Shown: positions 1-7,986 of the stretch, piece after piece
Numbering within the stretch: the first letter of the stretch is position 1
Layout of the letters: each line of letters starts with the position of its first letter
NCBI RefSeq assembly: GCF_027587175.1
Contig: NZ_JAPCID010000023.1
Span: 42,913 to 106,912, forward strand
Length of the DNA stretch: 64,000 nucleotides
Direction: 5' to 3'
DNA from: Solirubrobacter deserti
GTDB lineage: Bacteria > Actinomycetota > Thermoleophilia > Solirubrobacterales > Solirubrobacteraceae
Notes under the pieces: generated by a model
Told to the model about the DNA's origin: nothing
Database searches by the model: none
What the model saw: only the letters and a program-made list of their open reading frames with translations
Program-made: the position numbers and the translations under genes

Positions 1-183
1 GCCTGGTTTCTGCTCGACCAGTCGCTGTCGGCGGTCCAGATCGCGGGCGGCGTCGTGGTGCTCGCGGCCGTCACCTGGGTACGGCGCACTCCATGGACGT
101 CCTCATCGCCGGCGGACACGGGCAGATCGCCCGCCGGCTCATCCGAATCCTCGCCCGCAACGGTCACACCGCCCGCGGGCTGA
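1..183 (+). CDS. C-terminal end of a DMT/EamA-type transporter (partial)
   Basis: Frame 1 is open from the window edge to a TGA at 181-183. The first 30 residues read as the end of a drug/metabolite transporter: a WFLLDQSLS-like segment followed by a hydrophobic helix (QIAGGVVVLAAVTWV), the usual last membrane segment of EamA proteins. Known members export small metabolites across the inner membrane; the substrate cannot be told here. The last 30 codons overlap the next gene by 91 bases and look non-conserved, so the true end may be affected by drift. Assignment rests on one helix only. Confidence 0.5.
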   Translation, partial: AWFLLDQSLSAVQIAGGVVVLAAVTWVRRTPWTSSSPADTGRSPAGSSESSPATVTPPAG

Positions 184-758
184 TCCGCAACCCCGACCAC
201 GTCGCCGACCTCGAGGCCGACGGCGGCCACCCGGTCCTGTGCGACCTCGAGCACGACGACCTGCGCCCGCACATCGGCGGCGCGGAGGCGATCGTCTTCG
301 CGGCCGGCGCCGGCCCCGGCAGTGGCCCGGAGCGCAAGCAGACCGTCGACCTCGGCGCGGCGGTGAAGTGCATCGAGGCCGCCCAGGCGCTCGGCGTCGA
401 CCGCTTCGTGATCGTGTCCTCGATCGGCACGCAGGATGCCGAGCACGCCGGACCGATGCGCGCCTACCTGGAGGCCAAGGCCGCCGCCGACGACGCACTG
501 CGCACGAGCGGACTGAGCTGGACGATCGTCAAGCCGGGCATGCTCACCGACGAGCCGGGCAGCGGCACCGTGGACATCGCGACCGCGTTCGGGCGCCGGG
601 ACGCCGTCTCCCGCGACAACGTCGCGCTCGTCCTCTACCACGTCCTGCTGGCTGACAACACGATCCGGACGGAGTTCGAGCTCTTCGACGGGCCGACGCC
701 GGCCGACGTCGCGGTGCAATCGCTACAGCGCGGCGACGGCCCGGTTACCGTCTTGTAA
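93..758 (+). CDS. Atypical SDR, NAD(P)H-binding protein
   Basis: 221 aa. The N-terminus DVLIAGGHGQIARRL is a Rossmann GxxGxxA nucleotide-binding turn, and VDRFVIVSSIGT at about residues 107-118 is the strand-plus-Ser segment of atypical (SDR5/YwnB/YhfK-like) NAD(P)-binding proteins. No Tyr-x-x-x-Lys catalytic pair of classical SDRs is evident, as expected for this subgroup, whose members act as NADPH sensors, flavin-reductase-like enzymes or epimerase relatives. The ATG at 93 fits the start of the first beta strand. The stop is directly followed by the ATG of the next gene, so the two are probably co-transcribed. Substrate unknown. Confidence 0.85.
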   Translation: MDVLIAGGHGQIARRLIRILARNGHTARGLIRNPDHVADLEADGGHPVLCDLEHDDLRPHIGGAEAIVFAAGAGPGSGPERKQTVDLGAAVKCIEAAQALGVDRFVIVSSIGTQDAEHAGPMRAYLEAKAAADDALRTSGLSWTIVKPGMLTDEPGSGTVDIATAFGRRDAVSRDNVALVLYHVLLADNTIRTEFELFDGPTPADVAVQSLQRGDGPVTVL

Positions 759-1937
759 ATGCGTTCGCCCATCGCCGGAATCGTCGCCGCGGCGTTCCTC
801 TGCTTTGCAGGGACCCCCGCTTCCCAAGCGGCCGTTGACAAGGGGCCCGCCGGGCTCGCCTTCTACACGCCGCCGGAGACGCTGCCCAAGGGCACGCACG
901 GCACGCCGATCTGGGTGCGCGGCCTCACCGGCAAGGCCAAGCTGACGAGCGCGAAGAGCAACCGGCTGCTGCTCTACCTGGGCCAGCAGACGAGCGGGCA
1001 CGACACCGCGATCTCCGGGACGGTGCACGTCCCGAAGGGCAAGGCGCCCAGGGGTGGCTGGCCCATCGTCACGTGGGCGCACGGCACGATCGGGATCGCG
1101 GACGCGTGCGCGCCCTCGCGCGTCGGCATGCCCGCGCAGTACGACCACAAGCTGCTCAACACGTGGCTGAAGGCCGGCTACGCCGTCGTGCGCACGGACT
1201 ACGAGGGCCTCGGCACGCCCACCACGCACCCGTACCTGATCGGCGTCTCGGAGGGCCGCGCCGTCCTGGACATGGTCCGCGGCGCGCGCAAGCTGGACCG
1301 CAGCCTGGGCAAGCGGGTCGTGATCGCCGGCCACTCGCAGGGCGGCCACGCGGCGCTGTGGGCCGGCGCGCTGGCCGGCCGCTGGACGCCCGAGCTCGAC
1401 GTGCGCGGGACGCTCGCGCTCGCACCCGCCAGCCACCTCGGCGAGCAGGCCGCGCTGCTCGGCGCGCTCACGGCGCCCGGCCCCCTCACGGGCCTCGCGG
1501 CGATGATCGTGCGCGGCGTCGACGTCGACCGGCCCGCGCTCAACGCCGCCTCGCTGCTGTCCGACCGCGCCCGCGTGCTGTTCCCGCAGGTGGACGAGGT
1601 CTGCCTCAGCGACCTGACGGAGGGCGACTCGTTCGGCGGGCTCGCGCCGTCCGAGCTGCTGCGGCCGGACGGCAACCTCGCCCCGGTGATCGGGGCCCTG
1701 AACGAGAACGACCCGGAGACGCTGAAGATCCGCTCCGGCCCGGTGCAGATCGAGCAGGGCACGACGGACACGACCGTGCTGCCGCTGTTCACCAACCAGC
1801 TCGTGCCCAAGCTCAAGGCCGGCGGGGCGAACGTGACCTACAAGACCTACACCGGCGTCGATCATGCGGGCGCGGTGCTGAACAGCCGGGCCGCGGCGGA
1901 CGCGACGAAGTTCGTGCGTTCGCGCCTCAGCAGGTGA
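759..1937 (+). CDS. Secreted lipase-like alpha/beta hydrolase
   Basis: 392 aa with a Sec signal peptide (residues 1-24, cleavage after SQA). It belongs to the alpha/beta hydrolase fold in the secretory-lipase (LIP) style. The nucleophile elbow is GHSQGG with Ser193, the acid is probably Asp337 (QGTTDTTVLP) and the catalytic His is His369 (GVDHAG). The product should be exported and hydrolyse an ester outside the membrane; lipid esters are likely but not proven. The ATG directly follows the stop of the SDR gene. The TGA stop at 1935-1937 abuts a dispersed repeat shared with two other gene ends in this window. Confidence 0.85.
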   Translation: MRSPIAGIVAAAFLCFAGTPASQAAVDKGPAGLAFYTPPETLPKGTHGTPIWVRGLTGKAKLTSAKSNRLLLYLGQQTSGHDTAISGTVHVPKGKAPRGGWPIVTWAHGTIGIADACAPSRVGMPAQYDHKLLNTWLKAGYAVVRTDYEGLGTPTTHPYLIGVSEGRAVLDMVRGARKLDRSLGKRVVIAGHSQGGHAALWAGALAGRWTPELDVRGTLALAPASHLGEQAALLGALTAPGPLTGLAAMIVRGVDVDRPALNAASLLSDRARVLFPQVDEVCLSDLTEGDSFGGLAPSELLRPDGNLAPVIGALNENDPETLKIRSGPVQIEQGTTDTTVLPLFTNQLVPKLKAGGANVTYKTYTGVDHAGAVLNSRAAADATKFVRSRLSR

Positions 1938-1972
1938 GGTCGGATGATCGGGGTGGGGCGGAGGGGATGTCC
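1937..1972 (+). repeat. Dispersed convergent-junction repeat, copy 1
   Basis: Contains the core GGTCGGATGATCGGGG followed by TGGGGCGGA and GGGGATGTCC. The same sequence, reverse-complemented, occurs at 5080-5105 (26 bases of core) and 9348-9383 (about 36 bases, one mismatch). All three copies lie between the stop codons of convergent genes. Here it begins in the stop of the lipase gene and ends just before the kinase stop. Confidence 0.85.
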
Positions 1973-1977
1973 CTACT

Positions 1978-2799
1978 TCAAATGCCAGCGGCCTTGCTGA
2001 CGGCCTTGATGTAGCCGACCGCGGTGGCGGGGCGGTCTTCCGGCTCCTTCTCGAGGGCCCGGTTGATCGCCTTGCCGACCGCGGCCTCCTGGCCGGGGAT
2101 CTCCGGCGGCGCCTCCTGCAGGTGCGCGAACAGCACGCGCATCGACGGGCGCCCGCCGAACGGCGGCGTGCCCGTGAGGCACTCGTGGATGACGCAGCCG
2201 ACCGCGTAGATGTCGGTCGCGGCGCTGACGTCCTCCCCGCGGATCTGCTCCGGGGCCATGTAGTCGAGCGAGCCGAGCGCCTGCCCGGGGCGGGTGAGGT
2301 TGGACGCCTGCGAGTCCTTGGCCAGCCCGAAGTCCGTCACGTAAGCGCGGTCGCCGTCCAGCAGGATGTTCGCGGGCTTGATGTCCCGGTGGACGAGGCC
2401 GGACGCGTGCAGCGCGTCGATGCCCTCGGCGGGACCGGTCAGCAGCCGGATCGTCGTCTCCAGGTCCAGGGTCCCCGCAGCGGCGATCCGCTCCTGCAGC
2501 GACCCGCCCGGGATCAGCTCCTGCACGAGGTAGGGCAGCCCGCCCGACTCGCCGGCGTCCAGGACGGGCACAACGTGGGGATGGGAGATCTTCTGGGCGG
2601 CGGCGACCTCGCGCTGGAAGCGCCGGACGAAGACCTCGTCCTGGGAGAGCTCGGTGGTGACGACCTTCACCGCGACGGGCTTCCCGCCGTCGGCGACCCC
2701 TTCAAAGACGATGCCCATACGGCCGCGCCCGATGGTCCGCGTGATCCGGTAAGGACCGACGGAGTCGCCCGGCCTGGGCTCGAGTGCGATCTCAGGCAT
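1978..2799 (-). CDS. Ser/Thr protein kinase (PknB-like catalytic domain only)
   Basis: 273 aa. All kinase landmarks are visible: glycine loop GRGRMG (24-29), VAVKVV with Lys45, catalytic loop HRDIKPAN with Asp139, DFG at 156-158 and MAPEQ activation-segment end. There is no transmembrane helix and no PASTA repeat, so this is a soluble Hanks-type kinase, shorter than typical PknB (about 600 aa). It phosphorylates Ser/Thr of unknown targets. It is divergent from a second kinase across a 115-base gap, and a third follows, making a three-kinase cluster. Start is the ATG at 2799. Confidence 0.92.
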   Translation of the reverse strand: MPEIALEPRPGDSVGPYRITRTIGRGRMGIVFEGVADGGKPVAVKVVTTELSQDEVFVRRFQREVAAAQKISHPHVVPVLDAGESGGLPYLVQELIPGGSLQERIAAAGTLDLETTIRLLTGPAEGIDALHASGLVHRDIKPANILLDGDRAYVTDFGLAKDSQASNLTRPGQALGSLDYMAPEQIRGEDVSAATDIYAVGCVIHECLTGTPPFGGRPSMRVLFAHLQEAPPEIPGQEAAVGKAINRALEKEPEDRPATAVGYIKAVSKAAGI

Positions 2800-2914
2800 A
2801 CGAGCGCCGCAAGTCTATCGGCTCGACGGCGGGTCCAGCACCGCCACCCGACTTCCGGTCAGCCGTCACTTGCGGTCAGCCCGCGGAGCCGGGACACTAG
2901 GCGTCGATCTCGCT
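2800..2914. promoter_or_regulatory. Divergent promoter region between two kinase genes
   Basis: 115 bases between the starts of two divergent kinase genes, so both promoters must lie here. The sequence CGGTCAGCC occurs twice as a direct repeat at about 2856-2884. No clear -10/-35 pair or palindrome was recognised. Confidence 0.45.
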
Positions 2915-3748
2915 ATGGACAAGCCAAGGCTCGGTGACTACAGGATCGAGGGGATCGTCGGGGTGGGGCGCATGGGCGTCGTTTATCTTGCGATCGACCG
3001 CATCACGGGACGCGCTGTCGCGTTGAAGGTGCTGCGTGAGGATGTCGCCGCCGATCCCGTCTACCGCGCGCGCTTCCGGCGCGAGGGTGAACTGCTGGCC
3101 CAGCTCGAGCACCCGCACATCATCCCGATCCACGGGATGGGCGAGGTGGAAGGCGAGCTCTACATCGCCAGCCGGCTCGTCTCGAGCACGCTGCGCAACC
3201 TCATCCTGGCCGGTCCACTCTCGATCGATGTGGCGATGAAGGTCCTGGTCTCCGTCGCGAGCGCGCTGGACGCGGCGCACGCCGCGGGCGTCGTCCACCG
3301 CGACGTCAAGCCCGCCAACGTCCTGCTCGACCCGGGTCCCGAGGTCTTCCTCGGCGACTTCGGCCTCGCGCGCGACAACGATGGCAGCCAGTTGACCGCC
3401 CCGGGGCAGGTCCTCGGCACCATCGACTACATGGCGCCCGAGCTGCTGGACGGCGAGCGCGTCGGCGCCGCGACCGACATCTACGGGCTCGCCTGTCTCG
3501 CCTGCGAGACGCTGACCGGTACCGTCCCCTACGTGCGCGAAACTGACGCCGCCACCATGTACGCCCACATCGTCGAGCCGCCGCCCAGCGTCAGCGAGCG
3601 CCGTCCGGAGCTGCCGCGCACGCTCGACGCCGTGCTCGCCGCGGGCATGGCCAAGGACCCGGAGGACCGCCCGGCGTCGGCGGGCACCCTCGTCATCGAC
3701 ATGCTCGGCGCGCTCGGGCGCCCGGCCCCGGCGTGTCTGGCCGCATAA
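2915..3748 (+). CDS. Ser/Thr protein kinase
   Basis: 277 aa from the ATG at 2915; an in-frame upstream ATG at 2870 would add 15 residues, but kinase homologues start close to LGDYRIE. Motifs: glycine loop GVGRMG (16-21), ALKVL with Lys38, HRDVKPAN (HRD 128-130), DFG 148-150, MAPELL. No membrane segment or extra domain follows the catalytic domain, so it is a soluble Hanks kinase of about 30 kDa. It is a close relative of the divergent upstream kinase (similar glycine loop and HRD region), suggesting local duplication. It probably shares a transcript with the following kinase-GAF gene, 12 bases downstream. Confidence 0.92.
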   Translation: MDKPRLGDYRIEGIVGVGRMGVVYLAIDRITGRAVALKVLREDVAADPVYRARFRREGELLAQLEHPHIIPIHGMGEVEGELYIASRLVSSTLRNLILAGPLSIDVAMKVLVSVASALDAAHAAGVVHRDVKPANVLLDPGPEVFLGDFGLARDNDGSQLTAPGQVLGTIDYMAPELLDGERVGAATDIYGLACLACETLTGTVPYVRETDAATMYAHIVEPPPSVSERRPELPRTLDAVLAAGMAKDPEDRPASAGTLVIDMLGALGRPAPACLAA

Positions 3749-3753
3749 GGAAG
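3747..3753 (+). promoter_or_regulatory. Ribosome binding site supporting a CTG start at 3761
   Basis: AAGGAAG overlaps the preceding stop codon and lies 7 bases before CTG at 3761. The nearby ATG (3756) and GTG (3753) are in another frame and hit a stop within three codons. It is the only visible Shine-Dalgarno upstream of a start that leaves the next kinase's N-terminus intact. Confidence 0.5.
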
Positions 3754-3760
3754 TGATGCA

Positions 3761-5068
3761 CTGACGCGGCCGGATCAGCAGGCAACAGCCGTCGGGGGGG
3801 AAGCGCTAAACGGGCGCTATGAGATCGTGGCACCCATCTCCAGTGGGGCGATGGGTGCGGTTTACCGTGCCACGGACCGGGAGACCGGGGCCGACGTCGC
3901 CGTCAAGCGCCTGCTGGACGTCCGCCACGCCGCCCGCTTCGAGATCGAGGCGCGGCTGCTGGCGAGCCTGAGCCACCCGCGCGTGGTCAAGGTGCTCGAC
4001 CACTCCAGCGACGACCAGGGCCTGTACATCGTCATGGATCTCGTCCACGGCGTGGACCTGGGCGCGATCCTCAAGCGCAGCGGCAACCCGGGCCTGTCGT
4101 ACGGCGACGCGATCGAGTACGTGCGCCACGGCTGCGAGGCGCTGTCCTACGTGCACTCGCAGCAGATCGTCCACCGCGACGTCAAGCCGCAGAACATGAT
4201 CCACGGCGAGGACGGCGTCGTCCTGGTCGACTTCGGCGTGGCGCGCGCGCTGGGCGGCGACGAGGATCAGGGCACGATCGCGGTCGGCACCCCGCGCTAC
4301 ATGGCGCCCGAGGTGTTCGCGGGCGGCACCGTCAGCGCGGCGTCGGACATCTTCAGCCTGGCGGCGACCCTGTGGACGCTGCTGATCGGCACGCCGCCGC
4401 GCTACGGCGACGTGCTCAAGCTCGACAAGCTCGCGCCGGGCCTGCCGCCCGAGCTACACACCGCACTGTCGGGCGGGCTCGAGATGCTGCCCGAGCAGCG
4501 GATCCCGTCGGCGGGCGCGTTCGCGGAGGCGATCGGCGTGCCGCTTACGGGCGACCGGGGCCACTCGCTGGCCCAGTCGCTCGGCCGGCCGACGACGCGC
4601 CGCAAGGTCATGGAGGCGATCGTCCGCACCGCCGCCGGCATGTTCGAGGCCGCCGCGTGCTCGATCGCGCTCACCGACCCGTCGAACGGCGAGCTGGTCT
4701 ACGAGGCGGCGTGGGGGGCGGGCGCGAGCGAGGTCGTCGGCATGCGGCTCCCGCCGGGGGTCGGCATCGCGGGCGCGGTCGTGGCGAGCGGGGACGGCGT
4801 GTTCGTGCCCGAGTGCCGCAAGGACCCGCGCTTCGCCCGCCAGGTCGCGGCCGGCACGGGCTACGTGCCGTACACGATGGTCGTCGCGCCGCTCGTGCGC
4901 GAGGGCAAGACGATCGGCGTCCTCTCCGTGCTGGACCGCCGCGACGGCGGCCCGTACCTGCGCGAGGACCTCGGCAAGGTCGCGCTGTTCGCCGACCTCG
5001 CCGTCGTCGCGCTCGACCTGGACACGTTCCCGCTCAGCAGCTCGGGCGGCCGCACCCTATTGGCGTGA
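3761..5068 (+). CDS. Ser/Thr protein kinase with C-terminal GAF domain
   Basis: About 435 aa if translation starts at CTG 3761. The first conventional start (GTG 3827) would remove GRYEIVAPI, the first strand of the kinase fold that precedes the glycine loop, so a CTG start with the upstream AAGGAAG is preferred. Kinase motifs (numbered from CTG): loop SSGAMG 27-32, VAVKRL Lys49, HRDVKPQN (HRD 138-140), DFG 157-159, MAPEVF. From about residue 275 a GAF domain follows (MFEAAACSIALTD, then PYTMVVAPL and IGVLSVLD), a small-molecule or redox sensor fold. A cytosolic kinase controlled by its own ligand-binding domain is the likely role. It follows the preceding kinase in the same direction. Confidence 0.85.
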   Translation: MTRPDQQATAVGGEALNGRYEIVAPISSGAMGAVYRATDRETGADVAVKRLLDVRHAARFEIEARLLASLSHPRVVKVLDHSSDDQGLYIVMDLVHGVDLGAILKRSGNPGLSYGDAIEYVRHGCEALSYVHSQQIVHRDVKPQNMIHGEDGVVLVDFGVARALGGDEDQGTIAVGTPRYMAPEVFAGGTVSAASDIFSLAATLWTLLIGTPPRYGDVLKLDKLAPGLPPELHTALSGGLEMLPEQRIPSAGAFAEAIGVPLTGDRGHSLAQSLGRPTTRRKVMEAIVRTAAGMFEAAACSIALTDPSNGELVYEAAWGAGASEVVGMRLPPGVGIAGAVVASGDGVFVPECRKDPRFARQVAAGTGYVPYTMVVAPLVREGKTIGVLSVLDRRDGGPYLREDLGKVALFADLAVVALDLDTFPLSSSGGRTLLA

Positions 5069-5079
5069 GGCGCAGCCCT

Positions 5080-5105
5080 TCCGCCCCACCCCGATCATCC
5101 GACCT
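5080..5105 (-). repeat. Dispersed convergent-junction repeat, copy 2
   Basis: Reverse complement of the core found at 1937-1962 (26 of 26 bases). It lies between the stop of the kinase-GAF gene and the stop of the zinc-ribbon membrane protein gene, again a convergent junction. Confidence 0.85.
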
Positions 5106-6213
5106 AACGTGACTTGATCGACGCGGCGATCTCCTTCGCCGCGTCCAGCCGCTCGCCCCGGGTGGCGTTGACGGTGATCGCGATCCCGCCCCAGGCGGGA
5201 TCGTTGAGCAGGAGGTCCGAGCAGTTGCGGTTCTCGCACTCGGGCGTGCCGAAGTTCTTGACGGTCGCCAGCTCGGATTCCTCCGCCTGCGTCTCCAACG
5301 GCTTGCGCTCCCCCGTCTCGAACGTCCCCGGGTTCGCCTGCTCGTTGGGCGTGTGGAAGATCCGGATGACGGTCTGCCCGTCGGTGAGCACGTGCACCCG
5401 AAGGTCGCCGCCGCCGGACCGGTCGAGCTCGAACGAGCGCGGGGCGCGGCCCTCCCAGCCCGGGCCGGTGATGCGCCGGAACGCATCCGCCGTGGGCTCC
5501 GCGCTGGCCTCGGCGGTGGCCGTCGGCGTCGGCTTGGGCCGGGCCGGCTCCTCTTCGTCGCGTGTCAGCAGCAGCACCGCCGCCACGATCAGCAGCACGA
5601 GGAGCAACAGCAGCAACAGCAGCAACAGCAGGATGATCAGCTTCTTCTTGTTGCGCGGCGGCTTGGGGCCGATGTGGCGGCCGCACGACGGGCAGAAGTC
5701 CGCGCCCTTCTCGACCTCTGCGAAGCAGTGCGGGCACTGCTCCATCTGCGGCGGCAGCACGGCGGTCGGCGCCTGGTCGCGCGCCTCCGGGCGCAGCTTG
5801 TCGGCGAAGCGCGTCGGGACGTCGAAGCTGCTGTCGTAGCGCTTGACGCGCACGTTGCGCGGCACGTCCGTGTCGATCCAGAGCGTGACGGCGTCGGCCT
5901 GGACGTCGACTTCCGCCACGCCGCCCGGCCGCTTGCGCGGGACGAACTGGACCTGGACCTCCGTCCGGCCCCAGACGATCACGGCCCGGTCCTGCAGCAC
6001 GAGCGCCGCGCCGGGCTCCCACTTGCCGAGCCACAGCTCCAGCGGGACGAACATCTCGCCGCTGTCGTAGCGGCCGACATGCGAGGCGAGGTCGGGCGCG
6101 AAGTACTCGAGCGCCTCGTCCACGTCCTGCGCGAAGCGCGGATCGGCGACCGCCGCACGCGTCCGATCGGCCGTCTCGTAGAGCGTCTGCGTCTGGTCTT
6201 GGCCCGTGGTCAT
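5104..6213 (-). CDS. Zinc-ribbon single-pass membrane protein
   Basis: 369 aa from the ATG at 6213; the frame stays open upstream but there lies antisense to the GMC gene. A soluble N-terminal domain (1-150) is unrecognised. A zinc ribbon follows: CPHC at 160-163 and CPSCG at 174-178. Then comes a basic stretch (PRNKKK) and one transmembrane helix made almost only of Leu (192-216), coded by a CAG/CAA trinucleotide run near 5605-5635. A Pro/Thr/Ala-rich linker and an extracytoplasmic domain of about 110 residues complete it, with a Cys pair in ECENRNC. The topology links a cytosolic zinc module to an outer domain. It converges with the kinase cluster and could be a kinase substrate or sensor, which is inference. 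Confidence 0.8.
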   Translation of the reverse strand: MTTGQDQTQTLYETADRTRAAVADPRFAQDVDEALEYFAPDLASHVGRYDSGEMFVPLELWLGKWEPGAALVLQDRAVIVWGRTEVQVQFVPRKRPGGVAEVDVQADAVTLWIDTDVPRNVRVKRYDSSFDVPTRFADKLRPEARDQAPTAVLPPQMEQCPHCFAEVEKGADFCPSCGRHIGPKPPRNKKKLIILLLLLLLLLLLVLLIVAAVLLLTRDEEEPARPKPTPTATAEASAEPTADAFRRITGPGWEGRAPRSFELDRSGGGDLRVHVLTDGQTVIRIFHTPNEQANPGTFETGERKPLETQAEESELATVKNFGTPECENRNCSDLLLNDPAWGGIAITVNATRGERLDAAKEIAASIKSR

Positions 6214-6288
6214 GGCGGTGAGGGCGCAGCCTACCTGGACGCACGGTACTTGCCGCGGAAGTCCAACGGCGGTTAGCGTTGCACCACA

Positions 6289-7986
6289 TTGAGTCTTGAC
6301 ACGCATTACGACGCGATCGTCGTCGGCTCGGGGTTCGGCGGGTCGGTGACGGCCTTCCGGCTGGCCGAGGCCGGCAAGCGCGTCCTGATCCTCGAACGCG
6401 GCCGCCCGTACCCGCCCGGCTCGTTCACCCGCAGCCCATACCGCGCGCGCGAGAGCTTCTGGGATCCGCCGCGCGGGCTGGTCGGCATGTACCACTACTG
6501 GTCCTTTCGAGGGATCGACGCGCTGGTCTCGGCCGGGCTCGGCGGCGGCTCGCTGATCTACGCCAACGTCTTCATCCGCAAGGACGAGCGCTGGTTCGTG
6601 CAGGAGGACCTGGACCGCGGCGGCTACGAGTACTGGCCTGTCAACCGCGGCGACCTCGACCCGCACTACGACCGGGTCGAGCACATGGTCGGGCTGCAGG
6701 AGTTCCCGGTCGACCACGAGCCGTACGCGTCGACGCCGAAGACGATCGCGTTCAAAGAGGCGGCGACCGAGCTCGGGCTGCGCCACTTCCACCCCAAGCT
6801 GGCGGTGACGTTCGCCAACGAGGGGCGCGACCCGGTGCCGGGCGAGGCGATCGTGGAGAAGATCCCGAACCTGCACGGCCGCACGCGCACCACCTGCCAG
6901 ATGTCGGGCGAGTGCGATGTCGGGTGCAACTTCGGCTCCAAGAACACCCTCGACTACAACTACCTCACGCACGCCGCCCACCACGGGGCGGAGATCCGCA
7001 CTTTGGCCGATGTGCGCCGCTTCGAGCCGCGTGAGAATGGCGGCTATGTGGTGCATTACGCGGACCTCGACGCCGGCGCGCCCGAGGCGCCGCCGACGGT
7101 GCGGGTGACCTGCGACCACCTGATCCTGAGCGCCGGCACGCTGGGTACGACGAACCTGCTGTTGCGCAACCGCGCCGTCCTGCCCGGGCTCTCGAGCCGG
7201 ATCGGCACGCGCTTCTGCGGAAACGGGGACCTGTTGACGCTGATCCTCAACACGAGCCGCGTCACGGACGGCAAGCGCGAGTCACGGATCGTCGACCCGG
7301 GCTACGGGCCGGTCATCACGACGACCGCGCACATCCCGGGCGCCGAGGACGGCGGCACGGGCCGTGGCTTCTACCTGCAGGACGCCGGCTACCCGCAGCA
7401 CCTCGCGTGGATCCTCCACATCCTCAGCGCGCCGGTGCAGCTGTGGCGCTGGCGCGCGGGCGCGACGCACCTGGTCAAGAACTGGCTCAAGGGCTCGCCC
7501 GACACCGACGTCACCGCCCACATCGCCGACCTGATGCTGCCCAGTGAGCTGTCCGCGGGCGGGCTCCCGCTGCTGAGCATGGGCCGCGACATCCCGGACG
7601 GGCGCATGTACCTCAAGAACGGCCGCCTGGACCTGGACTGGAACCGGCGCGCCTCCGAGGAGTACTTCGCGCGCGTGCGCGGCGTCTCGCGGGACATGGC
7701 GCGCGTGCTCGGCGGGCGCTTCGCCGACAATCCGCTCTGGTTCCTGCGGCGCGTGATCACGGTGCACCCGCTGGGCGGCGCGCCGATGGGACGCACCCGC
7801 GAGGAGGGCGTGGTCGACGCGTACGGGAACGTCTTCGGGCATCCTGGATTGCACATCGCGGACGGCTCCGTCATGCCCGGCCCCACCGGCCCCAACCCCA
7901 GCTTCACGATCGCGGCGCTGGCAGACCGCTTCGCCGACCAGATCATCGATCCCGACAGACGCGTCGCGGAGGCGGCGGCCAGATGA
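6289..7986 (+). CDS. GMC-family FAD oxidoreductase, cholesterol-oxidase-like
   Basis: 565 aa from a TTG start, the only start in frame before the FAD fingerprint (DAIVVGSGFGG, GSGFGG 13-18). GMC features include GLGGGSLIYANV, the substrate-domain signature of cholesterol oxidases (ChoD-type). The C-terminus has HPLGGAPMG with His493 and TGPNPS with Asn536, the catalytic His/Asn pair. Known relatives oxidise 3-beta-hydroxysteroids or related alcohols with O2 or another acceptor. No signal peptide is seen, so it is probably cytosolic or membrane-peripheral. It overlaps the next gene by 4 bases (ATGA), which suggests coupled expression with its partner protein. Steroid specificity is plausible, not shown. 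Confidence 0.85.
   Translation: MSLDTHYDAIVVGSGFGGSVTAFRLAEAGKRVLILERGRPYPPGSFTRSPYRARESFWDPPRGLVGMYHYWSFRGIDALVSAGLGGGSLIYANVFIRKDERWFVQEDLDRGGYEYWPVNRGDLDPHYDRVEHMVGLQEFPVDHEPYASTPKTIAFKEAATELGLRHFHPKLAVTFANEGRDPVPGEAIVEKIPNLHGRTRTTCQMSGECDVGCNFGSKNTLDYNYLTHAAHHGAEIRTLADVRRFEPRENGGYVVHYADLDAGAPEAPPTVRVTCDHLILSAGTLGTTNLLLRNRAVLPGLSSRIGTRFCGNGDLLTLILNTSRVTDGKRESRIVDPGYGPVITTTAHIPGAEDGGTGRGFYLQDAGYPQHLAWILHILSAPVQLWRWRAGATHLVKNWLKGSPDTDVTAHIADLMLPSELSAGGLPLLSMGRDIPDGRMYLKNGRLDLDWNRRASEEYFARVRGVSRDMARVLGGRFADNPLWFLRRVITVHPLGGAPMGRTREEGVVDAYGNVFGHPGLHIADGSVMPGPTGPNPSFTIAALADRFADQIIDPDRRVAEAAAR

Noticed and set aside
723..1865. 380-codon antisense frame over the lipase gene
   Set aside because: Arg/Val/Glu-rich composition with no motif; the lipase frame has a signal peptide and catalytic triad.
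2958..2975. GGGGTGGGGCG match to the convergent-junction repeat
   Set aside because: It lies in the kinase glycine loop (GVGRMG codons) and matches only about 11 bases, so it is chance.
5600..5640. CAG/CAA trinucleotide run that might be a microsatellite
   Set aside because: It codes for the Leu-rich transmembrane helix of the zinc-ribbon protein and is explained by that.
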